Positions 1 to 7,736 are shown, numbered from the stretch's first letter. The stretch: DNA of 10,019 nucleotides from Gammaproteobacteria bacterium (GCA_016200445.1 JACQEQ010000385.1:1-10019), one strand, 5' to 3'. A program made the numbers and translations. Notes: generated from the sequence alone by a model not told the origin.

Positions 1-137
1 GGTACAGGTGAGTGCACGATGGGTATTGAGGGCCTGGAATCTATTTCAGTCGCACCATAATCATTAACGATCACTTGATTGCGATTCATTCAATTTGCGG
101 TTAATGAGCATGGGATCCATGCCAGTTACTTCAAAGA

Positions 138-144
138 TAAGGAG
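138..144 (+). promoter_or_regulatory. Ribosome binding site that fixes the start of the first gene
   Basis: TAAGGAG lies seven bases before the ATG at 152. The reading frame is open further upstream (TTG at 95, ATGs from 104), but those candidates have no Shine-Dalgarno sequence. They would also put a polar stretch in front of a good signal peptide. The site therefore supports 152 as the true start. No convincing sigma-70 promoter was found in bases 1-137. Confidence 0.8.
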
Positions 145-151
145 TTGTGCG

Positions 152-1810
152 ATGAAGCTTAGAGTAGCGATGGGAAGTTCTATGTTGTTGTTAGGGTCGG
201 TTGCGACAACAGGCCAAGTATGGGCGTTACCAGGCGTTCCGTTCCTGTGGAATGAAGGGACGATGGAGCGAGAAGCGCGGCTAGTAATCGAAAACTGTCT
301 GACTTCACCGACCACTTGTCTGCTGCCTGCTACAGTTACAACCCTTGCAAATTTAACAAATAAGCAGTTAGTGGGGGGATTTACCGAACCGTTGAATGGC
401 GGTGCGGCGGCGAACGCAGAAACGATCGACGTGTATTTTGGTTCTGTTTCCGATTTACTTTTTATGCCTGATTGTGACGATGTGTATCGCGCGTTTCAAT
501 CTGACTATAAACGCTTAACGGGATTACAAGCCCCGGAAGATGTTAACTATTATCGTTGCACGTCGTCTGGTGGCCCTGGTTCCCCGATGGTTATGTTTCG
601 AAGAATTAGGCCATCGACCAAGACAATAGTGCCAGGGGTAGTGGGAGGTCTTGTAGAGAAGATTTCGCGTAAACACGTTAGTTTGTATGGATTATACAAT
701 TACTTTAAAAACAATGATGTACGTTACCATTGGAGCGTAATCACAGGTGAACAAACTAGACCCGTAACTCCGCTGTTGTTTAAAGATATGTGGGTGCCGA
801 TCAATCTTGACGGTTTAATCGATACGGGTGGTTTCGGCAATATGGTTTCGGTGAATGTTCCCGTATTTGACGTCTGGAAATGGCAGGAAGTGTCAATAAG
901 CAGCAGGGTTCATTTCGTCCCCTATCCTAATGAGTATTTTTCCATGCCGCTGCCCAAAATGCTGTCCAGAATAACGCTTAGTTGCAAGGATAAAGTAACG
1001 GGTGTGCTCCATGAGATTAGTTCACCGATTAGTTCTCCGGGAGTCACTGGCATTGACGGATCTGCATATTTTCGAACAAGTCGGACAGATTTAACGGCGA
1101 ATACCGAGCTCAATACGCTACAAAAAAATTGCGACACGATTAATGTGGGCCTAAATAACGTTCGATTGCTAGACAAGACCAGTGATGCTTCTATTACCGT
1201 CACGTTTACTCCGCCGAACGCCGAAGCGCACATGTGGGAAGCGTACGCAAAGCTGCTGGCGGAAAGTGTTACTGATCGAACAAATATTGTTGGTCTACTT
1301 AATCCCATAGCGCTATACACCGGCGATCAACGAAGTTTGATCCTGACCAATATGGCTGGCTATTCTAGTGCCATGCAGTTTGATTTTACGACATGGGCGG
1401 CGAGTAAAGGTTATGTCGTAAATCTCGCAGATTACTTCATTACGAATTCCAGTGATCCGGCAATGAACGGCGTGGCGATTTACTCGTTAAATCCGGATAG
1501 CACACCGCAAGGAATGATCTGGGGGGAATTCGTGAATGACTTGTCCTTCCCCATCAACAGTGAGCGAGATATGTACATCAATGTATTGAACTCGCTGTTG
1601 GCAGCAGGTGGTTCGACGTTGTCTGCCGTGGTGGCAACTCAAGCTGGTTTTGCGCAGTCGCTTTTGGATAATGAATTGGGTAAGGCGAATTACTTCATGA
1701 CCCAATTGGTACCGCTAGCACAAATAGGCTATTCGAAGACTCTTTGTGCTACGTCGAACGAAATAAAAAGTCACCTCCCGCCCCCACAAACCTATCAAAC
1801 TTGCACGTAA
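152..1810 (+). CDS. Exported protein of unknown function, 552 aa (gene 1 of the exported cluster)
   Basis: I do not recognise this family. The first 25 residues form a typical Sec signal peptide: MKLR, then a hydrophobic core (MLLLGSVATT), with likely cleavage after VWA at residue 25. The mature protein should be periplasmic, surface-located or secreted. It has eight cysteines (about residues 49, 56, 108, 136, 278, 327, 532 and 551). An even number in an exported protein suggests disulfides, for example the 49/56 and 532/551 pairs. There is no internal transmembrane segment and no lipobox. The middle region looks rich in beta strands and the C-terminal third more helical. It is the first gene of a same-strand group of exported proteins and is followed by a hairpin at 1818. 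The start is set by TAAGGAG at 138. Gene reality is well supported by length, signal peptide and ribosome site; function is unknown. Confidence 0.88.
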   Translation: MKLRVAMGSSMLLLGSVATTGQVWALPGVPFLWNEGTMEREARLVIENCLTSPTTCLLPATVTTLANLTNKQLVGGFTEPLNGGAAANAETIDVYFGSVSDLLFMPDCDDVYRAFQSDYKRLTGLQAPEDVNYYRCTSSGGPGSPMVMFRRIRPSTKTIVPGVVGGLVEKISRKHVSLYGLYNYFKNNDVRYHWSVITGEQTRPVTPLLFKDMWVPINLDGLIDTGGFGNMVSVNVPVFDVWKWQEVSISSRVHFVPYPNEYFSMPLPKMLSRITLSCKDKVTGVLHEISSPISSPGVTGIDGSAYFRTSRTDLTANTELNTLQKNCDTINVGLNNVRLLDKTSDASITVTFTPPNAEAHMWEAYAKLLAESVTDRTNIVGLLNPIALYTGDQRSLILTNMAGYSSAMQFDFTTWAASKGYVVNLADYFITNSSDPAMNGVAIYSLNPDSTPQGMIWGEFVNDLSFPINSERDMYINVLNSLLAAGGSTLSAVVATQAGFAQSLLDNELGKANYFMTQLVPLAQIGYSKTLCATSNEIKSHLPPPQTYQTCT

Positions 1811-1817
1811 CCGGCTT

Positions 1818-1857
1818 TGCGTAGAGCGCTGCGTTTAACGCTCTACGCATCTCTTTT
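1818..1857 (+). terminator. Hairpin with short T-rich tail after gene 1 (terminator or attenuator)
   Basis: A perfect 11-bp stem is formed by TGCGTAGAGCG (1818-1828) and CGCTCTACGCA (1839-1849), with a 10-base loop. The tail TCTCTTTT is T-rich but interrupted. It starts eight bases after the stop codon of gene 1. The stem is strong and the T-tract is moderate, so partial termination is plausible. That would lower transcript levels of genes 2 and 3 relative to gene 1, or protect the 3' end of the gene 1 message. Confidence 0.65.
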
Positions 1858-1902
1858 GCCTGAATATGTCTGTGAATGCGTGATGCGCGGTAAACAATAG
1901 CT

Positions 1903-1910
1903 TAAGGAGG
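1903..1910 (+). promoter_or_regulatory. Strong ribosome binding site of gene 2
   Basis: TAAGGAGG is a near-perfect match to the anti-Shine-Dalgarno complement and sits five bases before the ATG at 1916. It decides the start and suggests strong translation of the exported protein that follows. Confidence 0.82.
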
Positions 1911-1915
1911 ATGCG

Positions 1916-3079
1916 ATGAAAAAAGAATTTCAGGGACTTGCCAGTGCGGTACTGATGACGCTGAGTGTTTCTGCGGGTGCTGCTAATTTATTCGACGCCA
2001 ACGGAAACCCCATTCCCGCCGCGATGGATAACGAGCAGGCACGACTGAACCAGCTGAATCGGCGGGCTGACGAAGTGATCGAAGCGCATGGCCGCTACAT
2101 GCTGGTGCGTGACAACTATTTTTACGGCACGACAGGCATTAATAATTTAAGTAATGCCTGGTTTACCGATGCGACCGCGTGGCTTAACGCGATGGGGCTG
2201 ATCGTCCAGCAATTGAGTACGAATGTTGCGAGCTTAAGTACTTTAAATGGACGCGTGACGTTACAAACGCAAGTGAGTAGCGCGTACACAAACTATGTGA
2301 AATTGCGTGATAGCGCAAACCGCGTGCAGACGAAATGCTACGAAGCGCTGGCCGAGATGCAAAACATACGCAGGTTTCCAGGCAATTTCATCACCGATTA
2401 CGGTCCGCACACTGACTTACTGGTGGGGGAAGTTAACAAGCTTGAAGCGAGTATTACAGACATCAAAAATAGTCTCGACGCGGCGTTGGTGGCTAATAGC
2501 CAATATGCGCTAAGCAAGACCAAAGAGGTGTCGGACATACTTATTAAAAACGCCGCGTTGCAGGCACCGGATTTGCAGCTTGCCTTAGCCGACGTGGCAA
2601 AAATGTACCTTGCGGAGCAAGTCGTGACGCCATTGCGTCAGGAGATATTTAACTTACGTCTGCAAATCGCGAGTCTGAAAATAAAACGGCGAACCTTTAC
2701 CGCTAACGACCTCTTGACCCAAATGACAAGCAAGGTCGCCGCTGCGATTGTCATCATTAACCAATCGGCGATGGCGGATGCGGATAAATTAAATGCGGCT
2801 ACTGATCTTAATGGTTTAGTTGCTCAGGCGACCAATGACGTGAAATACCTGATGGCGTATGCGAAGACCAATGTCTATCGGTTTTACCTAGACACACAAA
2901 ATCAAATTGCCCCGCTGTGTCAGGTCGCGACATATCAATTGCAGTACAACTGTCAATTATTGCGTGGGCTAATCGGACTGGACTCGACGTCGTTCACGGC
3001 GATGACGATGGGCGACCTCAAGCTCATGGAGACTTCATTGACCGAAGTCTACAGCGGACCAACGGGAGGGTTGAACTAA
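1916..3079 (+). CDS. Exported helical protein of unknown function, 387 aa (gene 2)
   Basis: The family is not recognised. Residues 1 to about 23 are a Sec signal peptide (MKKEF, a core around ASAVLMTLSVSA, cleavage near SAGAA). The mature protein is rich in Ala, Leu, Asn, Gln and Thr and appears almost wholly alpha-helical. Heptad-like stretches occur around residues 38-60, 165-190 and 220-260, which suggests a coiled-coil or helical-bundle periplasmic protein. Three cysteines are at about 141, 335 and 346. There are no transmembrane segments after the signal and no lipobox. Its TAA stop overlaps the ATG of the next gene by one base (TAATG), so the two are probably translationally coupled and may act together in a fixed ratio. 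An adaptor or scaffold role is only a guess. Confidence 0.88.
   Translation: MKKEFQGLASAVLMTLSVSAGAANLFDANGNPIPAAMDNEQARLNQLNRRADEVIEAHGRYMLVRDNYFYGTTGINNLSNAWFTDATAWLNAMGLIVQQLSTNVASLSTLNGRVTLQTQVSSAYTNYVKLRDSANRVQTKCYEALAEMQNIRRFPGNFITDYGPHTDLLVGEVNKLEASITDIKNSLDAALVANSQYALSKTKEVSDILIKNAALQAPDLQLALADVAKMYLAEQVVTPLRQEIFNLRLQIASLKIKRRTFTANDLLTQMTSKVAAAIVIINQSAMADADKLNAATDLNGLVAQATNDVKYLMAYAKTNVYRFYLDTQNQIAPLCQVATYQLQYNCQLLRGLIGLDSTSFTAMTMGDLKLMETSLTEVYSGPTGGLN
3064..3070 (+). promoter_or_regulatory. Ribosome binding site of gene 3 inside the end of gene 2
   Basis: GGGAGGG lies eight bases before the ATG at 3079, within the last codons of gene 2. It selects 3079 over the in-frame upstream starts from 2917, which overlap gene 2 in a different frame and lack a signal peptide directly after them. 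Confidence 0.75.
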
Positions 3080-5289
3080 TGAAAATTAGAAAAGGTGTTA
3101 CCGCATTCATGCTGTTTGTAGGTACGTTGCTTGTGCCCGCGTCGGCGTACGCACTAACGCAGCAGTGTTCAGCGCTACTACTGCAAGGTGTGACCAATGG
3201 CCAAGAGATCAATGTGGCCAAGCTCCTGGGTAAGACACCCATCGCATTCGTGCCGTTCGACACGATCGACATGATCGATTGGATAAAGGCGGCGAACAAC
3301 GAAAAAATTTACTTCGATGCGGCCCCGAATGAGATTGTGCTGTTGGATTACCAGCCCGATGCGCAGGGTGTCTCGACATTGGTAGAAGTTGCTCGGGGTA
3401 ATGTCGATGCGTGGTTACTGGGGTTGAATGAGGTTGAAAAAGAGATCAACACCTACGGGTTCAGTTTGCGCGATACCGACATCAATTCAACGCTGGATAT
3501 CTGGGAAATCTACAATGATCCTACGATCTTGAGAAATCAGATTCTCAATACCGTGCGTGCTCGGGCCACCGAGCAAGCAAAACAATGCGCGGATAGCATA
3601 AAAGTCGAGAACTGCCCGCAGATCGACTTGAATTACCTTGTGGCGAAATACCCAAAAATTAAACCCAACGATAAAGTTAATTTGCCGAATGGCGATTCAA
3701 TAACGGTTACCGACCTTGTCTATGTGACAAATAATTCTGCAAAAATTGCCTGCAGTCTTGGTTTCGGTCTTTTCGATATGATCGACGGTCTTCTCGTTCA
3801 TTACGAAAATGATCCGGGCAATCCGGCGAGTCCTCCTCACCTCGCATGGGGCGAGGAAACATTAGCCGATTTTACAAACGCGCTCAGCGGCGGCGTCACG
3901 AACTTGCTGCGTAAACTGGGTTACCAAGACGACTTATCCAATCCACTCGGGCTGGCGGCATTGATGCAGCCCATCGAGAATGTCGTTGGCAAGATTCAAG
4001 ATCAGGTGAACAACCTGGTCACGGCGACACGTGAAAAGCTTGAAAAATTAAAACTTGAAGCACAACAAGTCGTCACTGCGCTAAAAATCCCTGCGATTCC
4101 GAGTTATCCAGCCCCCATCGCTCCGAAGTATCCGGATTTGAAAATTAGAAAGAAGAAAGAGTGGCCTGGCTTTAACGTTGGCAATGAAGCATTAGTCGCG
4201 GGCTATGGGAACGCGTATTACGAAATCTACGGCAGTGAAAAAGCACAGGCGGCGGTCGCCTATGGTGTCATGGGCGCAAAAATACTCCACAAAGACATTT
4301 GCATGCTCGGAGGCACCGCAGACTTCTTCGTTGGATTGACAAGTGAAGCGAACGTGTTGGGACGCGGGATACCCGTAACAGCAACCGCAGCGGCCTACGC
4401 CATTTTGCATTTCCAATCTTATGGCTTCAACTGGGACTACCAAAACATCAATGCGACCGACCTCGCGATAAAGTATGCGCCCGCTGAACCACTCTGGAAA
4501 TATGGCTACAAAGTAGGCTACACACAGCAGTTTATGATCGGGCCGGTTCCGGTATCGGTCACGCTGGGCGCTCAATTTAGCACGGGTATTAAAATGGAAG
4601 CCGGTGTCGGACCCATGCGGTTGTATGGGCAGGCAGAACCCTTTGCGCAAGGCGACGGTTATGCCGAAGGAGCGGTTGGCATCAAGGGCGTGGTGTCGGC
4701 GGGTGCCGGTGCGAAGTTGTTGCTACTCTCCGCATCGGTACCATTGCGAGGCTCAGCAGAACTTTTGTTTTCGGGAAAAGGCGAACCCTATATTGCATTG
4801 GCCGTAACATCGAACGCGACATTCCGAACTCTTGATGGGCGTGTCTATGCGTTTGCCGAGTACTACGTTCCACGTTTCGGTGTGCCGCCCTGGAAGAAAA
4901 AATCCGTCACAAAAACGCTGTTCCAATGGGCTGGGTATGGAGCCTCGCTTGCAATTATGAACTGGGGTATGGAGGTGGGTTACCACGGCGCAAAGATGAA
5001 AGGCGAGTTGCTCGACCAAGTTGATTTGGACGAAGGTGCGGCGCTTAACAATGCAATTTTGGCAATCGACCGCGCCAATGAACTGGCCAACTACGCAACC
5101 GCAACAAACCAAAAACTTGCAACCGTGTTTACCGCAGTGAGTAATGACTTGGCACTTCCCGCGCATCAACGCACAACCTTCGACGCGCAAATGGTTAAGA
5201 ATTATCGTGGCTTGTACGATGCCAACGTGAACACCTATTTGTGCGTGTTAGCGGCGACAGCGGCGGGTACAACGCCCGTGTGTCTATAA
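3079..5289 (+). CDS. Large exported protein of unknown function with a Gly-rich beta C-terminal region, 736 aa (gene 3)
   Basis: No family is recognised with confidence. Residues 1-25 are a signal peptide (MKIRKG, core AFMLFVGTLLV, cleavage after AYA). Residues of about 30-290 look like a mixed globular domain with several cysteines. Residues of about 300-335 form a charged amphipathic helix (QDQVNNL..REKLEKLKLEAQQV), followed by a Pro-rich linker to about 355 (IPSYPAPIAPKYP). Residues of about 410-620 are rich in Gly, Ala, Tyr and Val with alternating hydrophobic residues, which predicts many beta strands. Features there include SVTLGAQFSTGIKMEAGVG from about 495, YVPRFGVPPW and FQWAGYG. The last 110 residues are helical. 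The protein could be a secreted beta-sandwich or sheet protein; an outer-membrane barrel is less likely because no C-terminal aromatic strand is seen. It is coupled to gene 2 by the TAATG overlap and followed by a strong terminator. Confidence 0.87.
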   Translation: MKIRKGVTAFMLFVGTLLVPASAYALTQQCSALLLQGVTNGQEINVAKLLGKTPIAFVPFDTIDMIDWIKAANNEKIYFDAAPNEIVLLDYQPDAQGVSTLVEVARGNVDAWLLGLNEVEKEINTYGFSLRDTDINSTLDIWEIYNDPTILRNQILNTVRARATEQAKQCADSIKVENCPQIDLNYLVAKYPKIKPNDKVNLPNGDSITVTDLVYVTNNSAKIACSLGFGLFDMIDGLLVHYENDPGNPASPPHLAWGEETLADFTNALSGGVTNLLRKLGYQDDLSNPLGLAALMQPIENVVGKIQDQVNNLVTATREKLEKLKLEAQQVVTALKIPAIPSYPAPIAPKYPDLKIRKKKEWPGFNVGNEALVAGYGNAYYEIYGSEKAQAAVAYGVMGAKILHKDICMLGGTADFFVGLTSEANVLGRGIPVTATAAAYAILHFQSYGFNWDYQNINATDLAIKYAPAEPLWKYGYKVGYTQQFMIGPVPVSVTLGAQFSTGIKMEAGVGPMRLYGQAEPFAQGDGYAEGAVGIKGVVSAGAGAKLLLLSASVPLRGSAELLFSGKGEPYIALAVTSNATFRTLDGRVYAFAEYYVPRFGVPPWKKKSVTKTLFQWAGYGASLAIMNWGMEVGYHGAKMKGELLDQVDLDEGAALNNAILAIDRANELANYATATNQKLATVFTAVSNDLALPAHQRTTFDAQMVKNYRGLYDANVNTYLCVLAATAAGTTPVCL

Positions 5290-5309
5290 ATTAATCGGTA
5301 ACAATTGCG

Positions 5310-5357
5310 AGCACGGTTTTTGAAGAAGCACTTTCTTCAGAGACCGTGCTTTTTTTT
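5310..5357 (+). terminator. Intrinsic terminator after gene 3
   Basis: An outer stem AGCACGGT (5310-5317) pairs perfectly with ACCGTGCT (5343-5350). Inside it, TGAAGAA (5321-5327) pairs with TTCTTCA (5333-5339) around a 5-base loop. A run of eight T follows (5350-5357). This is a textbook Rho-independent terminator, about 20 bases after the gene 3 stop codon. It closes the gene 1-3 transcription unit but leaves fewer than 50 bases before gene 4. Confidence 0.92.
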
Positions 5358-5403
5358 CACCAGCAATTTTTGAATGCGAGTAGTCATTTAGATGAGAGTA
5401 CCG

Positions 5404-7233
5404 ATGAAAAGAGTATCCGTTGTGGTGGCGTTTTGCGTTGTTATCGGCGCCGTTATTTTCACATATGCCCTGCTGAAATCCGACGCGGCACCTTTGTTAT
5501 ATAAATTCGAAGTGGGTCAGTCGTATTACTACGCCCTAGATTATTCATCCGAGGGTCAAGGAGCGTTAAGCCCGAATCTACAGGGTGGGAGTAACCCAGC
5601 CGGACTTACCGAATCATCGACTGCAAAGATCGTCGGGCAGGTCATACTGAAAATCTTGGAGAAAAAACCGGCGGGTTTTTATTCTGCTGAATTCAAGATC
5701 GTGCCGAGTGCATTTGCGTTTCAATACAACCATAAAGAGGCAGCTGTGCGGCCTGCGTACATTGTTGCATTAATTGAAATTCTCGATAACTGGGCAATCA
5801 ATAATTTCTCTATGGAGCCGTCCGCCTATGAGAGCTATGGAAGCGTGGTGCGCGAGATTCTAGGGCTGCTGGAATTAAAATTCCCCGCAGAACGCGCACT
5901 AACATGGCAGGGAATGGAAAAACAATTCCCAAATGAAATTCCTGTCACATTCGCTCTTAAGGGCGAAAAGCTCTCTTCTTCATACGAAATTTCTAAGAGT
6001 TATGTGGGTGGTTCGGGCAGTCCAAAAATTGAAGGCGCCTTCGATTACAAATTCGATAACCGCGCAGGACTGGTGCGGTACTTAAACGGCGAACGAAAGA
6101 GTGAGTTTCGAATTGCGGGTCAGGTGCTTAGCATCAATAAAACTTCATTGAAAATGAGTTATGTGGAATCTAAGCAGCATGGAACGAACGCAGGGAGTTT
6201 GGGAACGTTGTCGACGGCCAGTTCTGGTGGTTTGGTAAAAGACACCCTGGTTGGCGAAAAGCTCGTGCAAGACCTGAAAGAAGCTTCACATAAAAATACG
6301 CTCGGCAACGACAACCTCAAGACACTGTTAGCTGCGTTGTCTATGGTGAATCGAACGGACGGTAATGCGCTTGCACAACTGGGGCAGAAAATATCGGCGC
6401 TATTGTTTCTGCATCCGGAGCTGGCCAGAGAATTTGCGAATCTGCTATTGCAGTATGACTGGCAAGACGGCAGGCGTTTGACGATCGCCGCAGCGCTAAC
6501 TGACGTAGGCACAAAGGAGGCGCAAGAAGCGCTGTTGAGTGTGCTTCGGCAACTACCCGAAAACGGTAAATCCCAGGTGAATCTATTGTTCAATTTGGCG
6601 ATGGTCAAAAATCCCATTGTTGCGGCCGAAGATTATTTCCGGGAGGCGGCGAATACATCCGCTCATGAACAACTACGGATTAAGTCGGATTTCGCTCTAG
6701 GCATCATTGCGCATAACGTCATGCAGACAGAACCGCAGCGCGCACAAAATATTTTGGGTGAGTTGACTGCTAATTTGCAGACTACCAACACCATCGGTCA
6801 GCAAATAGTTTTGATCGATTCCATCGGCAATATCGGCATGCCCGAGCAAGTGAGTGTATTGAAGCCTTATTTGGAAAACAGCAACAATGCCGTTAAGTTG
6901 CCCGCAATCAATGCGCTTCGCTTTGTCGATACGCCCGACTCGAAAGGCCTGCTCATAAACTATATGAAAAGCGACGATGAACGCGTACGTGATGTGGCGG
7001 CTCAATCACTCGGTGTTACTCCGGGCGGACGTAACGAATTTGAGTTGTATAAAGAACGCTTGTTTCAAGAGAAAAGTATTCCGGTGTTGAAACATATCTT
7101 GAACAATCTCGCAAAATTGGACGCCTACTCCCCGGACAATTTGAATACGATTGATTCTTTCATTCGTCAGTGTGGGCATCCGGATATCTGCGGTTATGCC
7201 AAGAGTTTACGAGCTATGTTTGAGAAAAAATAA
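5404..7233 (+). CDS. Membrane-anchored or exported protein with a vitellogenin-N-like beta domain and HEAT-like helical domain, 609 aa (gene 4)
   Basis: Residues 5-24 are a hydrophobic signal-anchor or uncleaved signal with no lipobox. Residues of about 32-255 look beta-rich and start with FEVGQSYYYALDY. This resembles the aromatic first strand of the N-sheet of vitellogenin, apolipoprotein B and MTP, where a Y-x-G-x-x-Y-x-Y pattern is usual. Residues of about 285-600 are helical with repeat units, such as IAAALTDVGTKEAQEALL (about 361-378) and IGNIGMPEQVSVLKPYLE (about 474-491) followed by VKLPAINALR and VRDVAAQSL. These match the HEAT-like superhelix phrases of that superfamily. The length fits the N-sheet plus helical module alone, without the lipid-cavity sheets. 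Cys590 and Cys596 could form a disulfide. I chose ATG 5404 because GAGAG lies five bases upstream; ATG 5392 is an alternative adding four residues. The HEAT repeats are fairly sure. The lipid-transfer link is an inference from pattern memory. Confidence 0.82.
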   Translation: MKRVSVVVAFCVVIGAVIFTYALLKSDAAPLLYKFEVGQSYYYALDYSSEGQGALSPNLQGGSNPAGLTESSTAKIVGQVILKILEKKPAGFYSAEFKIVPSAFAFQYNHKEAAVRPAYIVALIEILDNWAINNFSMEPSAYESYGSVVREILGLLELKFPAERALTWQGMEKQFPNEIPVTFALKGEKLSSSYEISKSYVGGSGSPKIEGAFDYKFDNRAGLVRYLNGERKSEFRIAGQVLSINKTSLKMSYVESKQHGTNAGSLGTLSTASSGGLVKDTLVGEKLVQDLKEASHKNTLGNDNLKTLLAALSMVNRTDGNALAQLGQKISALLFLHPELAREFANLLLQYDWQDGRRLTIAAALTDVGTKEAQEALLSVLRQLPENGKSQVNLLFNLAMVKNPIVAAEDYFREAANTSAHEQLRIKSDFALGIIAHNVMQTEPQRAQNILGELTANLQTTNTIGQQIVLIDSIGNIGMPEQVSVLKPYLENSNNAVKLPAINALRFVDTPDSKGLLINYMKSDDERVRDVAAQSLGVTPGGRNEFELYKERLFQEKSIPVLKHILNNLAKLDAYSPDNLNTIDSFIRQCGHPDICGYAKSLRAMFEKK

Positions 7234-7311
7234 CGTGTTGTCTATGTGGTGCAAGATCAAACTGCCAAGTCAGGTACAAGTGGCATTCTGATGTCGCGTA
7301 CATACTACCGA

Positions 7312-7662
7312 TTACTGCCCCAACTCCGCCAACTCCCGATGCAACAACTCATCATCGCCGAGATTGAGTTCTACTAGTCGGCGTAGGTGCGTGATGCTGT
7401 CGAGATCGATGTGTTCGCATACCAGGCCGATGTGGTCGGTTTCGATATGAGCCACGCGCATGTCCATGCGAATCACGGCGCCGCCGTTGTCGAGCGGAAT
7501 CTCGATGCCGATCACATCGCCTTTGCTTCCTTTCCACTTCGGCGGTTTGACGATCAATGCGCCTTTCAGTGAAACGTCGATCACGCGCACCGTGGAGGTG
7601 CTGACGATGCGGCCCGGCATGTCGAAGGGGATGCGTTTGAAACGGCGTTTTTCGTTGGCCAT
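7312..7662 (-). CDS. Single-domain PilZ protein (cyclic di-GMP receptor), 116 aa
   Basis: This is a small cytoplasmic PilZ-domain protein. The two signature motifs for cyclic di-GMP binding are both present: RRFKR at residues 6-10 (the RxxxR loop) and DVSLKG at 29-34 (D/NxSxxG). The rest fits the six-stranded barrel, with KGDVIGIEIPL, AVIRMDMRVAHIE and HIGLVCEHID, and ends in a C-terminal helix (ITHLRRLVELN). The length is typical for a stand-alone PilZ protein. Such proteins pass cyclic di-GMP levels to targets such as motility, pili or polysaccharide export; the target here is unknown. GAGG six bases before the ATG supports the start. The gene converges on gene 4, with 78 bases between them that hold no clear terminator. 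It diverges from the P-loop NTPase gene. Confidence 0.93.
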   Translation of the reverse strand: MANEKRRFKRIPFDMPGRIVSTSTVRVIDVSLKGALIVKPPKWKGSKGDVIGIEIPLDNGGAVIRMDMRVAHIETDHIGLVCEHIDLDSITHLRRLVELNLGDDELLHRELAELGQ

Positions 7663-7688
7663 ATAAATCCTCGCGGCGCTGAATCAGA

Positions 7689-7717
7689 CTGTAACTCTAT
7701 CGGCATTCCGCTAGAAT
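7689..7717 (+). promoter_or_regulatory. Candidate sigma-70 promoter for the P-loop NTPase gene
   Basis: TAGAAT (7712-7717) differs from TATAAT at one base. CTGTAA (7689-7694), 17 bases upstream, matches TTGACA at three of six positions. The pair lies in the divergent gap between the pilZ-like gene and the NTPase gene, about 32 bases before the proposed GTG start. The -35 match is weak, so this is only a candidate. Confidence 0.35.
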
Positions 7718-7736
7718 TCTTGCCAGCCACTGACGC

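Noticed and set aside
1..60. Open frame ending in TAA at 58-60 that could be the tail of an upstream gene
   Set aside because: Only 19 codons are visible. A second frame is also open to 67, and nothing in either is recognisable, so chance explains it.
26..105. Possible promoter elements (CATAAT at 56-61; TTGATT at 75-80 with TTAATG nearby)
   Set aside because: No pair has both good matches and 16-18 base spacing.
922..1320. 132-codon open frame antisense to gene 1
   Set aside because: It is a shadow of the real gene: no ribosome site, no domain, and the plus-strand frame has a signal peptide and the full length.
2917..3078. In-frame upstream extension of gene 3
   Set aside because: It overlaps the end of gene 2 in another frame, lacks a ribosome site, and would bury a good signal peptide that begins at 3079.
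4192..4650. 152-codon open frame antisense to gene 3
   Set aside because: Its composition is like a random reading of the opposite strand (high Arg, Cys and His), and it has no start signal.
6159..6617. 152-codon open frame antisense to gene 4
   Set aside because: It is a Ser- and Cys-rich shadow opposite the helical HEAT-like region and has no supporting signals.
7234..7311. Possible bidirectional terminator between gene 4 and the PilZ gene (TGCCA 7263-7267 with TGGCA 7281-7285)
   Set aside because: The stem is only five base pairs with a 13-base loop and no T-run on either strand.
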